From contig OY755243.1 in the NCBI GenBank assembly GCA_963576725.1, positions 36,431,846 through 36,495,845 of the forward strand: a stretch of 64,000 nt of DNA, in the 5' to 3' direction. Of this stretch, positions 52,402 to 63,290 are shown piece after piece (position 1 is the first letter of the stretch; each line of letters begins with the position of its first letter). The notes beneath the pieces are model-generated. The model ran no database searches. It was not told the DNA's origin and worked only from the letters and a program-made list of their open reading frames with translations. Position numbers and translations under genes: made by a program. Source of the DNA: Azorinus chamasolen (Eukaryota > Mollusca > Bivalvia > Cardiida > Solecurtidae).

Positions 52402-52607
52402 TACCCTTTAACAGCTACCCTGCTGCAAAATAAATAATAACATTTTCATCTGGTGAATATTGATTACTTCAAATTCAACTAAACTTCTGAGAAACTATTG
52501 ACCGAGTGTCAGAGAGCTTGGATGTTGCAGATGCAGAGTTACTCAGAATATCATTTGGATCCACGCTGTTTATTGGTCAGGTTGTGGATAGCGGCATTAC
52601 GGTTTAA
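52402..52607 (-). mobile_element. F-family MITE, chained to A
   Basis: Starts taccctttaacagctaccc, diverged hairpin 52507-52572, ends cggtttaa shared with the next A element. Confidence 0.72.
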
Positions 52608-52852
52608 CCCTTTCCCTCATATAAACGTGTTTTCACACATTTGCAAACAGAGTAGACCCAGATCAGACGGCTTCTGGAGGAGCCGTCTGATCAGGGTCTG
52701 CTCTGTTTGCTAATGGAATTTGAAAGATCTGTTTATTTACTTTCTAAAATGGCTAAAAAGTTTCACCTTCCATATTTCATTATAACTACTTTATTCATGA
52801 ATATGCAATAGGTATTGAAATATGAAATAAACATAGAACAGGGAAAGGGTAA
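52604..52852 (+). mobile_element. A-family MITE
   Basis: Starts ttaaccctttccctcatat; hairpin 52641-52711; right end agggaaagggtaa (one T lost). Confidence 0.92.
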
Positions 52853-52879
52853 ATACTGTGGTATAATTACTCATGAGCC

Positions 52880-53105
52880 TAGAAAACATAAATAGGCCTT
52901 TCTACGCCTCTGTAAAAGTCACTTTATGAAACCATTGTGATAAATAGAGCATTTGCTCCTATAGGAGCAATAAATGCTCTATTTATCACAATGGTTTCAA
53001 AACTACACAATTCTAAACTTTTCCTTTTCTCTAGTTAATGCTCCTTTTTGGTAGATTCATTCACAGAGGTTGGGTCTAAAAATAGCCTATGAAGTAATGG
53101 GTTAA
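52880..53105 (+). mobile_element. D-family MITE, left TTAA lost
   Basis: Starts aaacataaataggcctttct; hairpin 52928-52999 with an extra ataa at the centre; ends gaagtaatgggttaa. Confidence 0.87.
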
Positions 53106-53139
53106 CAAATCCTGTTGCCTCACTTTCTCTGTTTATGAT

Positions 53140-53410
53140 TTAACCATTTCCTCCATAAATTCGCCTTAACAAAGCATACCCAGATCAGGTGGTCTACAGG
53201 AACCGCCCAACCAGGGTCTGATCTGTTATGCATATGAAGTAATATAGATATGATTCTACAGTTTCTGCCATGTATGCCTGTGTGTTCCTGTGCCATTATA
53301 ACAATGTATCTTATTAATATTCATTGTGTCATCATTTTTACATGAATAACGATGGTGTTAATCAGTAATGTTTATTCATTAAATGGTCACATTAGAGGGG
53401 TTCTACTGAA
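53140..53410 (+). mobile_element. B-family MITE followed by an H end fragment
   Basis: B from ttaaccatttcctccataaa with eroded hairpin (53175-53232) to about 53360; 53368-53408 is an H right terminus (tttattcattaaatggtcac.. ggttctactg). Confidence 0.7.
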
Positions 53411-53431
53411 CCATTACAAACATTTGGCTAA

Positions 53432-53573
53432 TTAACCCTTTGTCTGATAGAAATGAGTTCCGACACCTTTGTAAACAGTGCAGACCCTGATCAGGTGACT
53501 CCTACAGGACTGATATGGGACTACTGTGTTTGCAGAGTTGATCAAAAGGTGTCTCTATGAGATAAAGATTTAA
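53432..53573 (+). mobile_element. Short B-type MITE, mostly hairpin
   Basis: TTAA both sides; hairpin 53473-53533; nearly no body. Confidence 0.75.
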
Positions 53574-53779
53574 AGTCACATAAATCAAGGCTCCTTTCTC
53601 TCATATGATGGCAGGAGTAAATAAAGTTTTTTTTATAGTTTTGGCCTTGTAAGGCCTTTAGTTCAGACAAGACATCAGATGAGGGTTAATGACCAGGTCA
53701 CACATGCAACTTACCTTCACACAGGGGTCAGATGTTGTTTGAGTTTTATATTTTATGACTAAACCTTTTTCAACCCTGA
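53574..53779. other. Unrecognised DNA
   Basis: Nothing identified. Confidence 0.35.
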
Positions 53780-53966
53780 TTTATCAGAATGGAATAACCA
53801 ATCAGCGTTAAACTATAGAATCCATTTAGTATGAAAAACTTAAAACTTCCAAGAGAATTTTGACTGACAAAATGTGCAGATCCTTACCAGAGGGCTCCTC
53901 TAGGAACTCTATGATCTGGGTCTACATTGTTTGCAAATGCCAGTATCTATATGTGTCCTGGGTTAA
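53780..53966 (-). mobile_element. E-family MITE
   Basis: E body reversed (gcgttaaactatagaatcca), hairpin 53868-53937, ends gtcctgggttaa. Confidence 0.75.
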
Positions 53967-54016
53967 AGGGGTTAATGGCAATGCCATCTGTCAGGGGTCT
54001 AGATTTCAAGAGGTAA

Positions 54017-54181
54017 TTAACTCTTTGCACGCTAAGTAATTTCTCGTCTGCAACAATTGTCGTCTGCTTCAATTCTTAAAATAAACTTTCTCTCATTTTT
54101 TTGCATTATGCGGCGTCTCATCTGGATCCAAACTGTTTGCATAGGTAATCACAGTTTCGCCGATAGCGTGAAAAGAGTTAA
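54017..54181 (-). mobile_element. F-family MITE, left hairpin arm deleted
   Basis: Starts ttaactctttgcacgctaag; only gcggcgtctcatctggatcc-aaactgtttgc remains of the hairpin; ends gtgaaaagagttaa. TTAA both sides. Confidence 0.88.
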
Positions 54182-54539
54182 CTTTTCTTCTGCTGATCAT
54201 AATGGTGGATATTTGAGAAAAATAGATCTGATCCACATTAAACACTGAGTAAGTAACTCAACATCAGATCTGGATCCAGGATGTTTGCAAAACAGTCAAA
54301 ACATATTTTGTAAGAAACACTAAACATTCAACCAAATGTTCAAAATGAAGCAGAAGCAAGTGAGTAGATACATGTAACACATTTCATAACAGAACAAGGG
54401 TTGGGGCAGCTTCTGAAGGCAGTTTATATTTTCACATCTAGCTCTCAAGCTCATAAGTGATGGTCCTTTTACAATCATGGGATGACCAGGTGAGAGGACA
54501 GCAAAAACCTGTAAACCTGAACTGTTGTAAAGAAAAATT
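54182..54539. other. Decayed fragments
   Basis: F arm trace at 54265-54290 (cagatctggatccaggatgt). No gene. Confidence 0.4.
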
Positions 54540-54700
54540 GCATCTGTTTAGGCAGGTGGTTGCTTAATGCAGGGTGATAGTCACACAGAAAGCTCCTTTG
54601 GGAGCCTTCTGCATAACTTTCACCCTGCATAAAGCAATAATCTGCCTAAAAGACCTATACTGATTCTAATTTGAACATTCAGTTTAGAGGGGTTTCACTG
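54540..54700. mobile_element. H-family MITE, left end eroded
   Basis: Central palindrome 54551-54635 (ggcaggtggttgcttaatgc.. ), right terminus ggggtttcactg then TA. Confidence 0.78.
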
Positions 54701-54702
54701 TA

Positions 54703-55296
54703 GAAACTAATAAAGTAACAATCACCAGGTGGCCACGTGAAAGTGGACACTAGACTTAAAACTCTTAGCATTTTGATTTTAGTAATCATTGTTCGTCTCA
54801 GTTATCAACATATCTTTTTTTCTCCCATTTCTTCTGAGGTAACTACAACCAGAGTACAGTATTTATTTAAACTGTACTATACAGCTTGGAACTTGGCAGA
54901 TGTAGAGTTATCCCAATCTCTCATAAAGATCATAAGTTTTGTAGAAGTTGTTATATTCTGCTCCAATTAATTATATTTCATTTTATAGCATGTTAAGTGT
55001 AGATGGTTGTCCATCAACTCCTGTTTTGTGAAATTCTAATCGATTTAAATCATGGCATAAACACATAAAAAATTACTGTATTTGTTTACACTTGTTGAAA
55101 TTCACAGTCAAAGGCCAATTTAATTTGAAACTGCTTCAGTTAAAGTTAAATTTTGTATTTGCCTGAGGCAATTAGCCGTTATTAAAGGTCATGATATAGA
55201 TTATAAATACTGACCTGGAAATGGGACACACAAATCCAGGTTTGACTGCAAACTGGTAGTATCACATTGCTTATTTTAACAGTTATAATAAGTATT
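54703..55296. other. No recognised feature
   Basis: A 77-codon frame (54737-54970, +) has no recognisable motif. No hairpin core. Confidence 0.35.
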
Positions 55297-55383
55297 TAGC
55301 CCTTTACTCCACGAATATTCATGTGGGAAATTATGACATCATAAATATTAAACAGATTATAACAGATCTTTATCATACATTAA
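55297..55383 (-). mobile_element. B distal end fragment
   Basis: agccctttactccacgaata.. to ..catacattaa, ending in the TTAA that opens the next D element. Confidence 0.65.
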
Positions 55384-55472
55384 CCCATTCCCTCATATTG
55401 ACGACTTTTGACGAAAAGTCACTTTATGAAACCATTGTGATAAATAGAGCATTTGCTCCTATAGGAACAAAT

Positions 55473-55510
55473 CGAGGGCTTGGCGGAAAACTATTCTAAC
55501 TCATATTTTT
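55473..55510 (+). repeat. Left terminal inverted repeat of the 6-kb transposon
   Basis: 38 bp beginning CGAGGGCTTGGCGGAAAACT; differs at two positions from the right copy. Its inner part (attctaactcat) resembles the subterminal motif. Confidence 0.95.
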
Positions 55511-55668
55511 CAAATTTTACAGGAGAGCGAAAAAACGTTATTTTAACTTATTTTTACGTCTTTTGTTTGTTTTTCTTCCATCAAAACAACACTTTTTGAT
55601 GTAAAAACTAAAGACAATTGTAACATTTATGCTATTCTTTATGGTTTGTCATTTATAATAGGTTGGCT

Positions 55669-55800
55669 GAGTTAGAATAGTGTTATATTCAAATTCTTGC
55701 ATAAAAGAAGATATGTTTGGTGGAATACTATTGTATCTTGAGATGGCATAGTGTTCCGTTACAAAATCCACTATATTGTATTAGATACAATAGTTTTTTA
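55669..55800. promoter_or_regulatory. Left subterminal motif cluster
   Basis: Three sites: gagttagaatagtgtt (55669-55684), atactattgtatcttgag.. gcatagtgtt (55725-55755) and cactatattgtatta.. atacaatagttt (55768-55800). All combine an (a)cactatt half with an aatagtgt half. Probable transposase-binding sites (inference). Confidence 0.6.
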
Positions 55801-56857
55801 CTGTGAATAGACCACCTCACTATCTAGAATTTTTTCTATAAGATTGTGTTAGCATATCTAATCATTAATTGTGCAAATGGTAAAAATTCCAAATCATTAA
55901 TTTAAAGTTAGCACTTCCATACACTCTCTACTTAGTAATCTGAGTAGACTTAGAACTTATAGGAGCTGTCAGATTTAAGTTTGTTAGCGACCACTTGATA
56001 ATGACTGTTTATCTTATACTATCTGCTGAATGCAATACAGTTTGTATGAGGAGTTTTATCCAGTAACTTCCATTCAAAATTAAGCAGAACTCTAACTGAT
56101 TAAATGAATTAATTTTAGCTCATGCTGCAGTGGTATTCCATTGAATCTCAGATAAACGGACATCTTTATATATAGAAAAGTGTAAAACTGAACTTCAACA
56201 TTTTTAATATCTAACAATAATGCACAATTCTGCAACATCAAACACAAACTTAAACATGACTGGGTCGTCTAATGAGTAATAAATGTAATGATATGTGCAC
56301 TTGAATAGAGGTACTGTTTAAGTAGAGTTAGGTACATTAAAAACGACTACATTTGTCATACAGATCAACATATAAAGTTAAAGTAGCCTGATTCTTATAG
56401 TATTATACCCCATGGTATAGTCAATAATTGTAACATTGGATAACTAATCGTATGTCAAATCTGACTGAGTCGTGACTCTCGTGTTTTGGTCATCCAAGTT
56501 TGCATGGTGGGATATTTAGAGTTACATAATATCAAGCCTTTCAGGCTTTTTTTATTTTCTCCAAACCAATCAATCACATAATAATTCTTAGATGTAAAGG
56601 TATACTACAAATATATGTGAGAAAAATTGTTGCAAATAAGAATCTCTTTCTGTTATAATTTAGATTTGTGGAAAGATTGTTTATTTAACATACCTGACCG
56701 CAAATTCTCAAACTAACAAACATCTGTACATAGATGTCATTCTAAGCCAGAATGCAATAAATATGGCATACTAAGCTGGAAAGAAAGACAATTTTAGCAT
56801 TTATGCTGCTGTAAGCTGTTTCCAAGACATGGTTGGACCATTTCTTCATTATAATGG
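55801..56857. other. Non-coding left interior of the transposon
   Basis: AT-rich, no long frame, no MITE core. Lies downstream of the transposase-like gene. Confidence 0.55.
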
Positions 56858-59150
56858 CTAGTACATTTCAGTCAAAGAATAGATACCGTAAGCATTTTCA
56901 GGTAATCTAAATTGTTGTCTGCTCTTTCTACAAGATAACGGCTCTTCAATTTCACATACAGTATCCCCAGTTTCTATCCATTGGATATCGGGTCTTTCTG
57001 ACCATTTGTAAAATCAAATGTCACCTTTTTTCTAGTTTTTTCCATGAAGGACACCTGGATTTCGTGGTTTTCAACAACCAAAACCTTTCCTGGATAAATG
57101 ACTTCATCCCACTTTAACGTAGCATAACTACCCACCACAGGCACATTAATCACATTTTCTTCTTTATTTGTACTTGTTGCAGCAGTTTCATTATCTTCTG
57201 TGCTCATCCTTGGCAATTTTTCTCTACTCCTACCTTCATCAGCTTCTGTATCTTGCTTTCTTTTCTTATCTACGTATGTCTTGATTTTCTTGTATTGCTG
57301 GATCTGCAATATGCTCTTTCTTCCAGTAACTGCATGGTTCTCCAGTAAGACATTTATGGCAATTATAAGCAGGATACCTCTACAGTATAAATCGTTTTTC
57401 CTACTGAAAGCAGAGCATGTAATTTCATTGTGCCTGGTACTGTTTTGGGGTTTCTTGCCTCCAGTTCTTTTGCTGTTCTTTCATATTCTTTGCCTGTGTA
57501 AAATTTATACTCGATGCTTTTCTTCTGATTATTCGCCTAATTGTACAAGTCCGTGGCATCTTGTATGTTTACTTTACCCTGCTTACATGCTTCTGCTGCC
57601 TGGCGTTTTGCTACTGTGACCAGACTTGATAAAACTCCATCTTCCTTTCACGCCAAATAGGTCTGTATGGTGTTTTATTATGTCCATAGTACACTGTTAC
57701 AGTATTGGGAAGATTGGCTATCTGTCCAATAGTGTATAACCTTTAAGTCGGGATTCTTTTTTTTCAGTTCAGGAACAAGCTGAACACAATCATGGAATTA
57801 TGATTTGTAACATCAGAAACAAAAATCAAGTTTCTGTGTTCAAGGTCTTCCTCCTGTTTGTAATAAGTAACGACTGGATGCAGTGTCACTGGCGTTACAT
57901 TCCAGTAAGCACTTTGAATTTCATCAGTGCTGCTAAAAGTTAAATCTTCTGCTAAGTCCATGTGAACGAGCTTTTCATTCCTCGACAAGTATGCTTTAAG
58001 ATCTGTAATTACTGTGTACTGTGTTTTTGCACTGAATACATGTTGTAAAAAGTCTTTGTATTGCTCATTCACATGTTTTTTAATTAAACTCGTCTTTCGG
58101 CATGCCTGTCTTGACATCTACGTTAATGTATCTCCATTCTTCAAGTTCCACAATATCATATTGTGTCAAACTATCATCTAACAATTGCATCATTTCTTCC
58201 TCAGATACAGTTTTGCTTACTGTTTCTGTATTTGGTGATATGTCTATGCCTAGAGAGTGTAAGCATTTCAACTATCATTGTGATGTTCTGTTGTCTGCTA
58301 CACAAGCATGTGTTTCTGGTTATCAAATTTGTCAACAGTATGTTCTTGGGATGGAGACGACAAAATACTGACTTTGAACTTTCATGTCTCTTCATCGTCT
58401 CTTTCCATTAACTCTACCTCTAGTCTCTTGATTCTTTCTCTTTCTAAAACTCTCCTTCTTCTACTAACAGCAATCACTTCTTTTGTTTCCACACTCATTA
58501 AAGAACATGACTCGTTATTCCTGTCCTTACTCATCATTTTAAGGCACTTATATTTTCTGAGTACATGTATATTGCCACACACTATGTTTGCTATAACTCT
58601 TCTTCTATTTTGCGACTTGTTCTTCTGTATTTCTGCAGTCATTGCATTTGCCATTACTAACTTCTTCTTTACACTTTTAGGTACTTTTCTCAGCATTAGT
58701 CCTTTACACTTTTAGGTACTTTTCTCAGCATTAGTCCAAGTTCATGAATCTCTTCTTCAGCTTTAGATTTTGGCGTAATCTGTTCATGTGTAGCTATTGT
58801 TGCAGCATTTCTGGTTGTTTTTCTTCTCCCTGAATATTCAGCACAGAAAGGCTAACTTTATTTTCTGAAGACTGTGCTATAGCAATTTCTGCTTTTTCCT
58901 TGGTTTCTTGCAATAAACCTTTTTAAATGTTCACTGCTTTGCCTTTTCCATGCTCTGTTCTTTTTTCTCTATTCCCTTTTTTTTCTTCGCTAAAATCTTT
59001 AATGGGTAGCTGGTACTTTTTCGTATGTTTCCTTTCTCTTTTAAGATATCTTTATCACGTTGTTTCTTCCTTTCCTGGTACTTCTTCTGATACTGCGCTC
59101 TTGTCTTTCAAATTATTTGGCCTCTGAAACAGTATGTCAAGAATGTTATA
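56858..59150 (-). pseudogene. Broken transposase-like gene of the 6-kb transposon
   Basis: Read on the minus strand, conserved-looking pieces follow in order, in several frames. (1) A basic, Lys/Arg-rich N-terminal region (59100-58382; QYQKKYQERKKQRDKD, then LRKVPKSVKKKLVMANAM). (2) A short piece with a Leu/Glu-rich stretch, 58271-58080. (3) 58117-57764 with MDLAEDLTFSSTDEIQSAYW, VTLHPVVTYY and FVSDVTNHNS. (4) about 57750-57670 with IHYWTDSQSSQYCN. (5) 57620-57330 with AKRQAAEACKQGKVNIQDAT and a Cys cluster NCHKCLTGEPC. (6) 57150-56974 with SYATLKWDEVIYPGKVLVV, a Tudor-like-looking tail, then DIQWIETGD, stopping at 56858-56860. This order matches, from memory, a multicopy family of metazoan ORFs usually annotated only as uncharacterized. 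At least four frameshifts or stops, a 35-bp tandem duplication (58668-58737) and apparently missing blocks between pieces 1 and 2 and after piece 4 make it non-functional. Acidic residues in MDLAE, VSD and WTDS could be a catalytic triad (inference). A splice-acceptor-like ctgtttcag precedes the N-terminal piece at about 59130, so an upstream exon may exist. Confidence 0.6.
58668..58737. repeat. 35-bp tandem duplication in the pseudogene
   Basis: tttacacttttaggtacttt.. tcagcattagtcc occurs twice in a row, exactly. As 35 is not a multiple of three it shifts the frame. Confidence 0.93.
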
Positions 59151-61100
59151 ATGTAAGTCAGGTATGTTAACAATAATTAATAATACAAAAGATTCACTCA
59201 TTACTCTTTTTAAAGTCATTAGTATCAGTATTATTTGAATTTCTAAGGCATTTTCTATAAATTTATCTATTGTTACGCCACAAATAAGAATGATTTACCA
59301 TTGATTTAGTCTGATTTAATTCAAGTGTATCACTTCCATTAACCTTGACCCACTTTCGAAAGCATGTGGTTCCGGGTATGTTCTGTACCCTCGATATACG
59401 CATGTGTCTATTATTGCCAAGTGCATGTGTGAATATATCGAAGTTAAGCGACAAAAAACTATCGATGATGTGTTGCAGTACACGTCCCTGACTTTAACAT
59501 CCCTGATGTTGTTTTTCTTTCAATGGCTTTAGGTTAAGAGATTTTTGTATGTATGTTCAGTTGAAGATAAAGTAACATTAAGTTACAATAGGTACTATGA
59601 AGCTATATAAATCTTTTAACATACATGACATACATGACAATTTCTAACTAACACCTTAAAAATCTGTCATTCATGTTATGGCACAAATATTCATTCTATG
59701 GAGGACACTCCGACATCTTATGTCGCTACCAAGATTGAGACACATAACCCTAGAATTAGTGTGCATGATTTCATTGTATCTGAGTGACCTTTAACTTTTG
59801 CTGTGTGAAGTTACAAACTGTTAACGGACCTGGCCAGCAATTTTGCAACAGTGCTTCGTCGAATTTTTGCACATTTTTGGAATCTGTTCAAGTAGAAACT
59901 TGGTTAATTCTTAAAACCATGTACCGGTACATATCTAATGGATGCTTTTCTCTTGGTAAAATGCAATAAACGGAAAAAATATGTTAATGCAGTACATCAC
60001 TAGAGGACGCGACAGCCAATTTAGGTAATATTTGAGGTGTTCTACAACCATTCGTAGCGATACGGATGACAAACATCTTAAAATAGTGTTATTCAATGCT
60101 TCCATGGCCTTTGTCTGTGGAAAACATATAAACGGTATCATGATATTTATTACATATTACTTGGAGACACTACAAATTCAAAAATGCAGTTATCATTCTG
60201 AGATTCAGTGATTTATAGTATTTTGATCTGAGAGGAATTAAGTACAAATTCTGAAGGGAGGTGTTCCCCTGAAAGCAAAAATTGCAATATACAAAAAGAG
60301 AAAATTGAAGACTCGGTTTTATTGAGTCTGTTCATGAGCAGTAATTGAAAGTTCAACACTGCTCGCACCCCCTTTCACAGGTTTAAGCGGCATTAAACTT
60401 TCAGAACAAAAAGTACTGAAAATCATGATCTTGAAGGATCGGAAAGTATAACAACACTGAGAATGAAGTATGGGGCGATGTTTTACAGCCGCTATACAAG
60501 CACTTAACACCTGCTGTTGTGAAGATTATAAATTCTGAAGGGAGGTGATCCCCTGAAAGCAAAAATAGCAATACAAAAAGGGAAAATTGCAGACTCAGTT
60601 TTATTGAGTCTGTTCATGAGCAGTAACCGAAAGTGCAACACTGCTCACATCCCCTAGCACCGGCTTCACCGGACTATTCAATCTACTCAAATTATATAAA
60701 ATAATGTTTGCTACTAACATTTAGAATGAATTATGTTATGTTTGAAAAGCGTTGCTACATTAGATACGTATAATAACATGTTTTCTGGTTACTGAAAATT
60801 TTCAGATTGCACCAATGCAAAATACAACCACCCACCCATGTAACAGAAAATTGTTTGAAATTCTTTTCAGCTACAAAATGTTTGCAAAGAATAACAGCAA
60901 AACTCTTATATATCATTAAAAGTGAATTTTCTACATCAATTCATACTCACCTTCTGTTTCTTTTCTTCTTTCAACGGTTGATTCAAAATGGAGCAGTAAA
61001 CAACTTTATGACACCATGTGGTCATAAGGGTGAAGGTTAAATACCGATAAATGTGAAGGTCAAGTATTTAATCTTTAAAATAGACTATCTTTTTTAACAT
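59151..61100. other. Right interior of the transposon, with direct repeats
   Basis: No confident coding. A splice-donor-like aag|GTGAGT on the minus strand at about 60948-60957 follows a Lys-rich frame, which could be an upstream exon of the transposase-like gene. Direct repeats are given separately. Confidence 0.45.
60247..60655. repeat. Two direct repeats of about 125 bp, offset 284 bp
   Basis: aattctgaagggaggtg.. cccctgaaagcaaaaat.. ttttattgagtctgttcatg.. gcaacactgctc is at 60247-60370 and again at 60531-60655, with about 10% differences. Function unknown. Confidence 0.85.
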
Positions 61101-61153
61101 AAACTTGTTTTCCACTGAAAGATGATGTTTGAATTTAATTGATTTTCAGTATT

Positions 61154-61369
61154 ACACTATGCTAACTCCAAGATAGACTAGTGTTCTTCTGAAATAATTA
61201 TGAAAATTTTTCATTTTTAACTATAACACTATTCCATCTTAAGTTACAATAGTGTTTTATTTTCTTAAACACATGCAGTAAAAGATATTTTCAATGTAAC
61301 ACTATTACAACTCAAGATAGAATAGTCTTTTACTAACAGAAAACTTCATCTGAGATAGAATAATGTAAC
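61154..61369. promoter_or_regulatory. Right subterminal motif cluster
   Basis: Four sites: acactatgctaactccaag.. actagtgtt (61154-61185), aacactattccatcttaag.. aatagtgtt (61225-61256), aacactattacaactcaag.. aatagtc (61298-61328), and a half site catctgagatagaataatgt (61347-61369). The second is a nearly perfect palindrome. Confidence 0.65.
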
Positions 61370-61473
61370 AATTTGCAATATCTTTGCTATTAATAAGAAT
61401 TTGATAGAGATAATTTGACAGATTATGTAAGTCTTAAAACAGACATGAAATTTGACAAAAAGTCATTTTTGTC

Positions 61474-61511
61474 AAAAACATGAGTTGGAATAGTTTTCCG
61501 CCAAGCCCTCG
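61474..61511 (-). repeat. Right terminal inverted repeat of the 6-kb transposon
   Basis: Ends ..GTTTTCCGCCAAGCCCTCG, the complement of the left end. Confidence 0.95.
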
Positions 61512-61633
61512 AAATGCTCTATTTATCACAAATTGGTTTCAAACTACAAAATTCTCCTTTTCTCTAGTTAATGCTCATTTTCAGTAGATTTATTTAACGA
61601 TGTTGTATCTAAAAATAGCCTATAAAGTAAAGG

Positions 61634-61862
61634 GTTAAGCAAACAGAGCAGACTCTAATCAGAGTGCTCCTATATGATCCGTCCAGTCAGGGTCTGCTCT
61701 GTTTCTTCATGGGATTTTATAGATCTGTTCCATCAGTTTTTATCAAAGTAAAAAATTCCTACGAAAAGTTTACATTCTAAATATTAAGTTAATGAATATT
61801 ATTCATGAAGTCTTAGTCACCAATTCACAATCATACAAATTTTATGTTCATTATGGCAAGGG
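61634..61862 (+). mobile_element. B-family MITE, left end short
   Basis: Starts in ttaagcaaacagagcagac, hairpin 61638-61704, distal end atgaatattattcatgaag at about 61810; then unrecognised. Confidence 0.75.
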
Positions 61863-62052
61863 TTAACTCTTCGCTTGCTATTCACGTCAATATACGTACC
61901 TGTAAATAGTGAAGACCCAGATGAGACAGCTCCTGCAGGAGCTGTCTCATCAGGGTCTGCACTATTTACAAGTTGATTGTGCAACCAGTGCACTCCACAG
62001 CAGTAATTGCACAGCGAAATACTTGTACAAAATTCAGCAAGCGAAGGGTTAA
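61863..62052 (+). mobile_element. G-family MITE with internal deletion
   Basis: TTAA both sides; hairpin 61901-61969; about 60 bp of the distal body are missing (acttgtac joined to aaaattcagcaagc). Confidence 0.92.
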
Positions 62053-62445
62053 ACATGACCATAGTGTTTCTGATGACAAATTGAGATACATACTGACCCA
62101 TCTGGGTCTGAACAATTACTACTGGTAGAATATGTTATAGTCACAATGGTCTTGCACTTAACTTTTCACTTACAAACAAATCTTTTCTGCTAATTCAACT
62201 GTTTGATATCAAGTCATTATTTCTGACGTGAATGTTTAACCATTTTGGTGGTTCTGCAGCTGATATGGGAGCTGCGAATGTAGGTAAAAATGCCATAGGT
62301 AAAAATGACATAGGTAACGCACACGGGAAGCTGCATGTTTACTCCAGGGCACAATCTATTATCTTAGTAACCTCTGTCTGTCTGTCTGTCTCTCTCTCTT
62401 TGTGATAAAAACATCACAAATATAAATTACATGCATTTTAGAAAG
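62053..62445. other. Unrecognised DNA with short microsatellite
   Basis: tctgtctgtctgtctctctc at 62376-62399. Two copies of taggtaaaaatg / aggtaaaaatgaca near 62281-62310. No gene. Confidence 0.5.
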
Positions 62446-62622
62446 GTATATATATGAACACAGAAAAATGGTCAATTCAAAAAAAGGTAGAATCAGATCT
62501 ATATCATTCCATTAGCAAACAAAAGAGACCCTGATCAGATGGCTCCTACAGGTGCTACTTTGATCTGGGTCTACTCTGTTTGCAAAAGTATTAAAAGGCG
62601 TATGAATGGAGTAATGGGTTAA
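62446..62622 (-). mobile_element. B-family MITE, distal part lost
   Basis: Body gtatatatatgaacacag.., hairpin 62514-62584, ends aatggagtaatgggttaa. Confidence 0.8.
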
Positions 62623-63090
62623 CTCTTGTATGAAAGTGGTGAGTGTTACCTAATCGACCATCAAGTTCAATCTTTCCCACACATTCAATGGGTATGCTGT
62701 TTCTTTCATTCATGGCTTTATCTACATAGGAAGCCCACCGCTCCTTTATGGTACAAAACCAACAAACAAAGCCATCTAATCTCCCGCTGCCAGACACTTA
62801 ACCCTATTACATAAAATACCTGACCACCAATCCCTTCTACCCTTTTTAGGTAAATATTGAACTCTTTAAACTTTAGACTGCATCAGGTGAATCAGTGAGT
62901 TCATGTGTGCAAACAGTGTAGATCCTCATGGGCTGGCTAGTAACTAAACCTCTCATCATCACACAAAACTGTTTGACTGTGTGACACTATGATATTTTTA
63001 ATCAGAGGGAGAAAAAGTAAAGACTGTATTTCAAAAATTATACGACGATTTGATAAAGGTTAATTTCTAATCTAATTCTATTTTGCAATG
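62623..63090. other. Unrecognised DNA with an old hairpin
   Basis: gcaaacagtgtagatcctca.. to ..aaactgtttgactgtg at about 62909-62983 is an F/E-like remnant. Frames on both strands (62591-62814) show no motif. Confidence 0.4.
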
Positions 63091-63290
63091 ATTAACTCTT
63101 TCGCTGCCAATTTCGCATCTGTGATTACCTATGCAAACAGTTTGGATCCAGATGAGACGCCAAGTAACTCGGCATCTCATCAGGATCCAAATCGTTTGTG
63201 ACTGTGACGATTAACAAAAATGAGCAAAAATAAAATAATAAAATTGTAGCAGATGACAAAGTTTGCAGCGAAACAGTTGAGCCAATCGAA
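63091..63290 (+). mobile_element. F-family MITE
   Basis: Starts ttaactctttcgctgccaat, hairpin 63133-63198 with centre gacgccaagtaactcggcat, body with gtagcagatgacaaagtttg. Right terminus eroded. Confidence 0.82.

Larger units (their letters stand above)
55473..61511 (-). mobile_element. 6,039-bp TIR DNA transposon in a D-hairpin
   Basis: Bounded by inverted repeats of 38 bp (CGAGGGCTTGGCGGAAAACT..) and flanked by AAAT on each side (55469-55472 and 61512-61515), where an undisrupted D element has a single caaatgctc; this is a 4-bp target duplication. It contains one decayed transposase-like gene on the minus strand (about 56858-59150), subterminal palindromes at both ends and a pair of internal direct repeats. 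Superfamily unknown: the 4-bp target and the CGAGGGC terminus do not match a family I can name with confidence. Confidence 0.93.
55380..61637 (+). mobile_element. D-family MITE split by a 6-kb transposon
   Basis: Left half (ttaacccattccctcatatt.. gctcctataggaacaaat, to 55472) and right half (aaatgctctatttatcacaa.. to ..agtaaagggttaa, from 61512) form one D element with the break in the hairpin centre. Confidence 0.93.

Noticed and set aside
57200..58715. Plus-strand frames of 82-139 codons rich in Leu, Phe and Ser
   Set aside because: They mirror the Lys/Glu-rich minus-strand transposase-like pseudogene.
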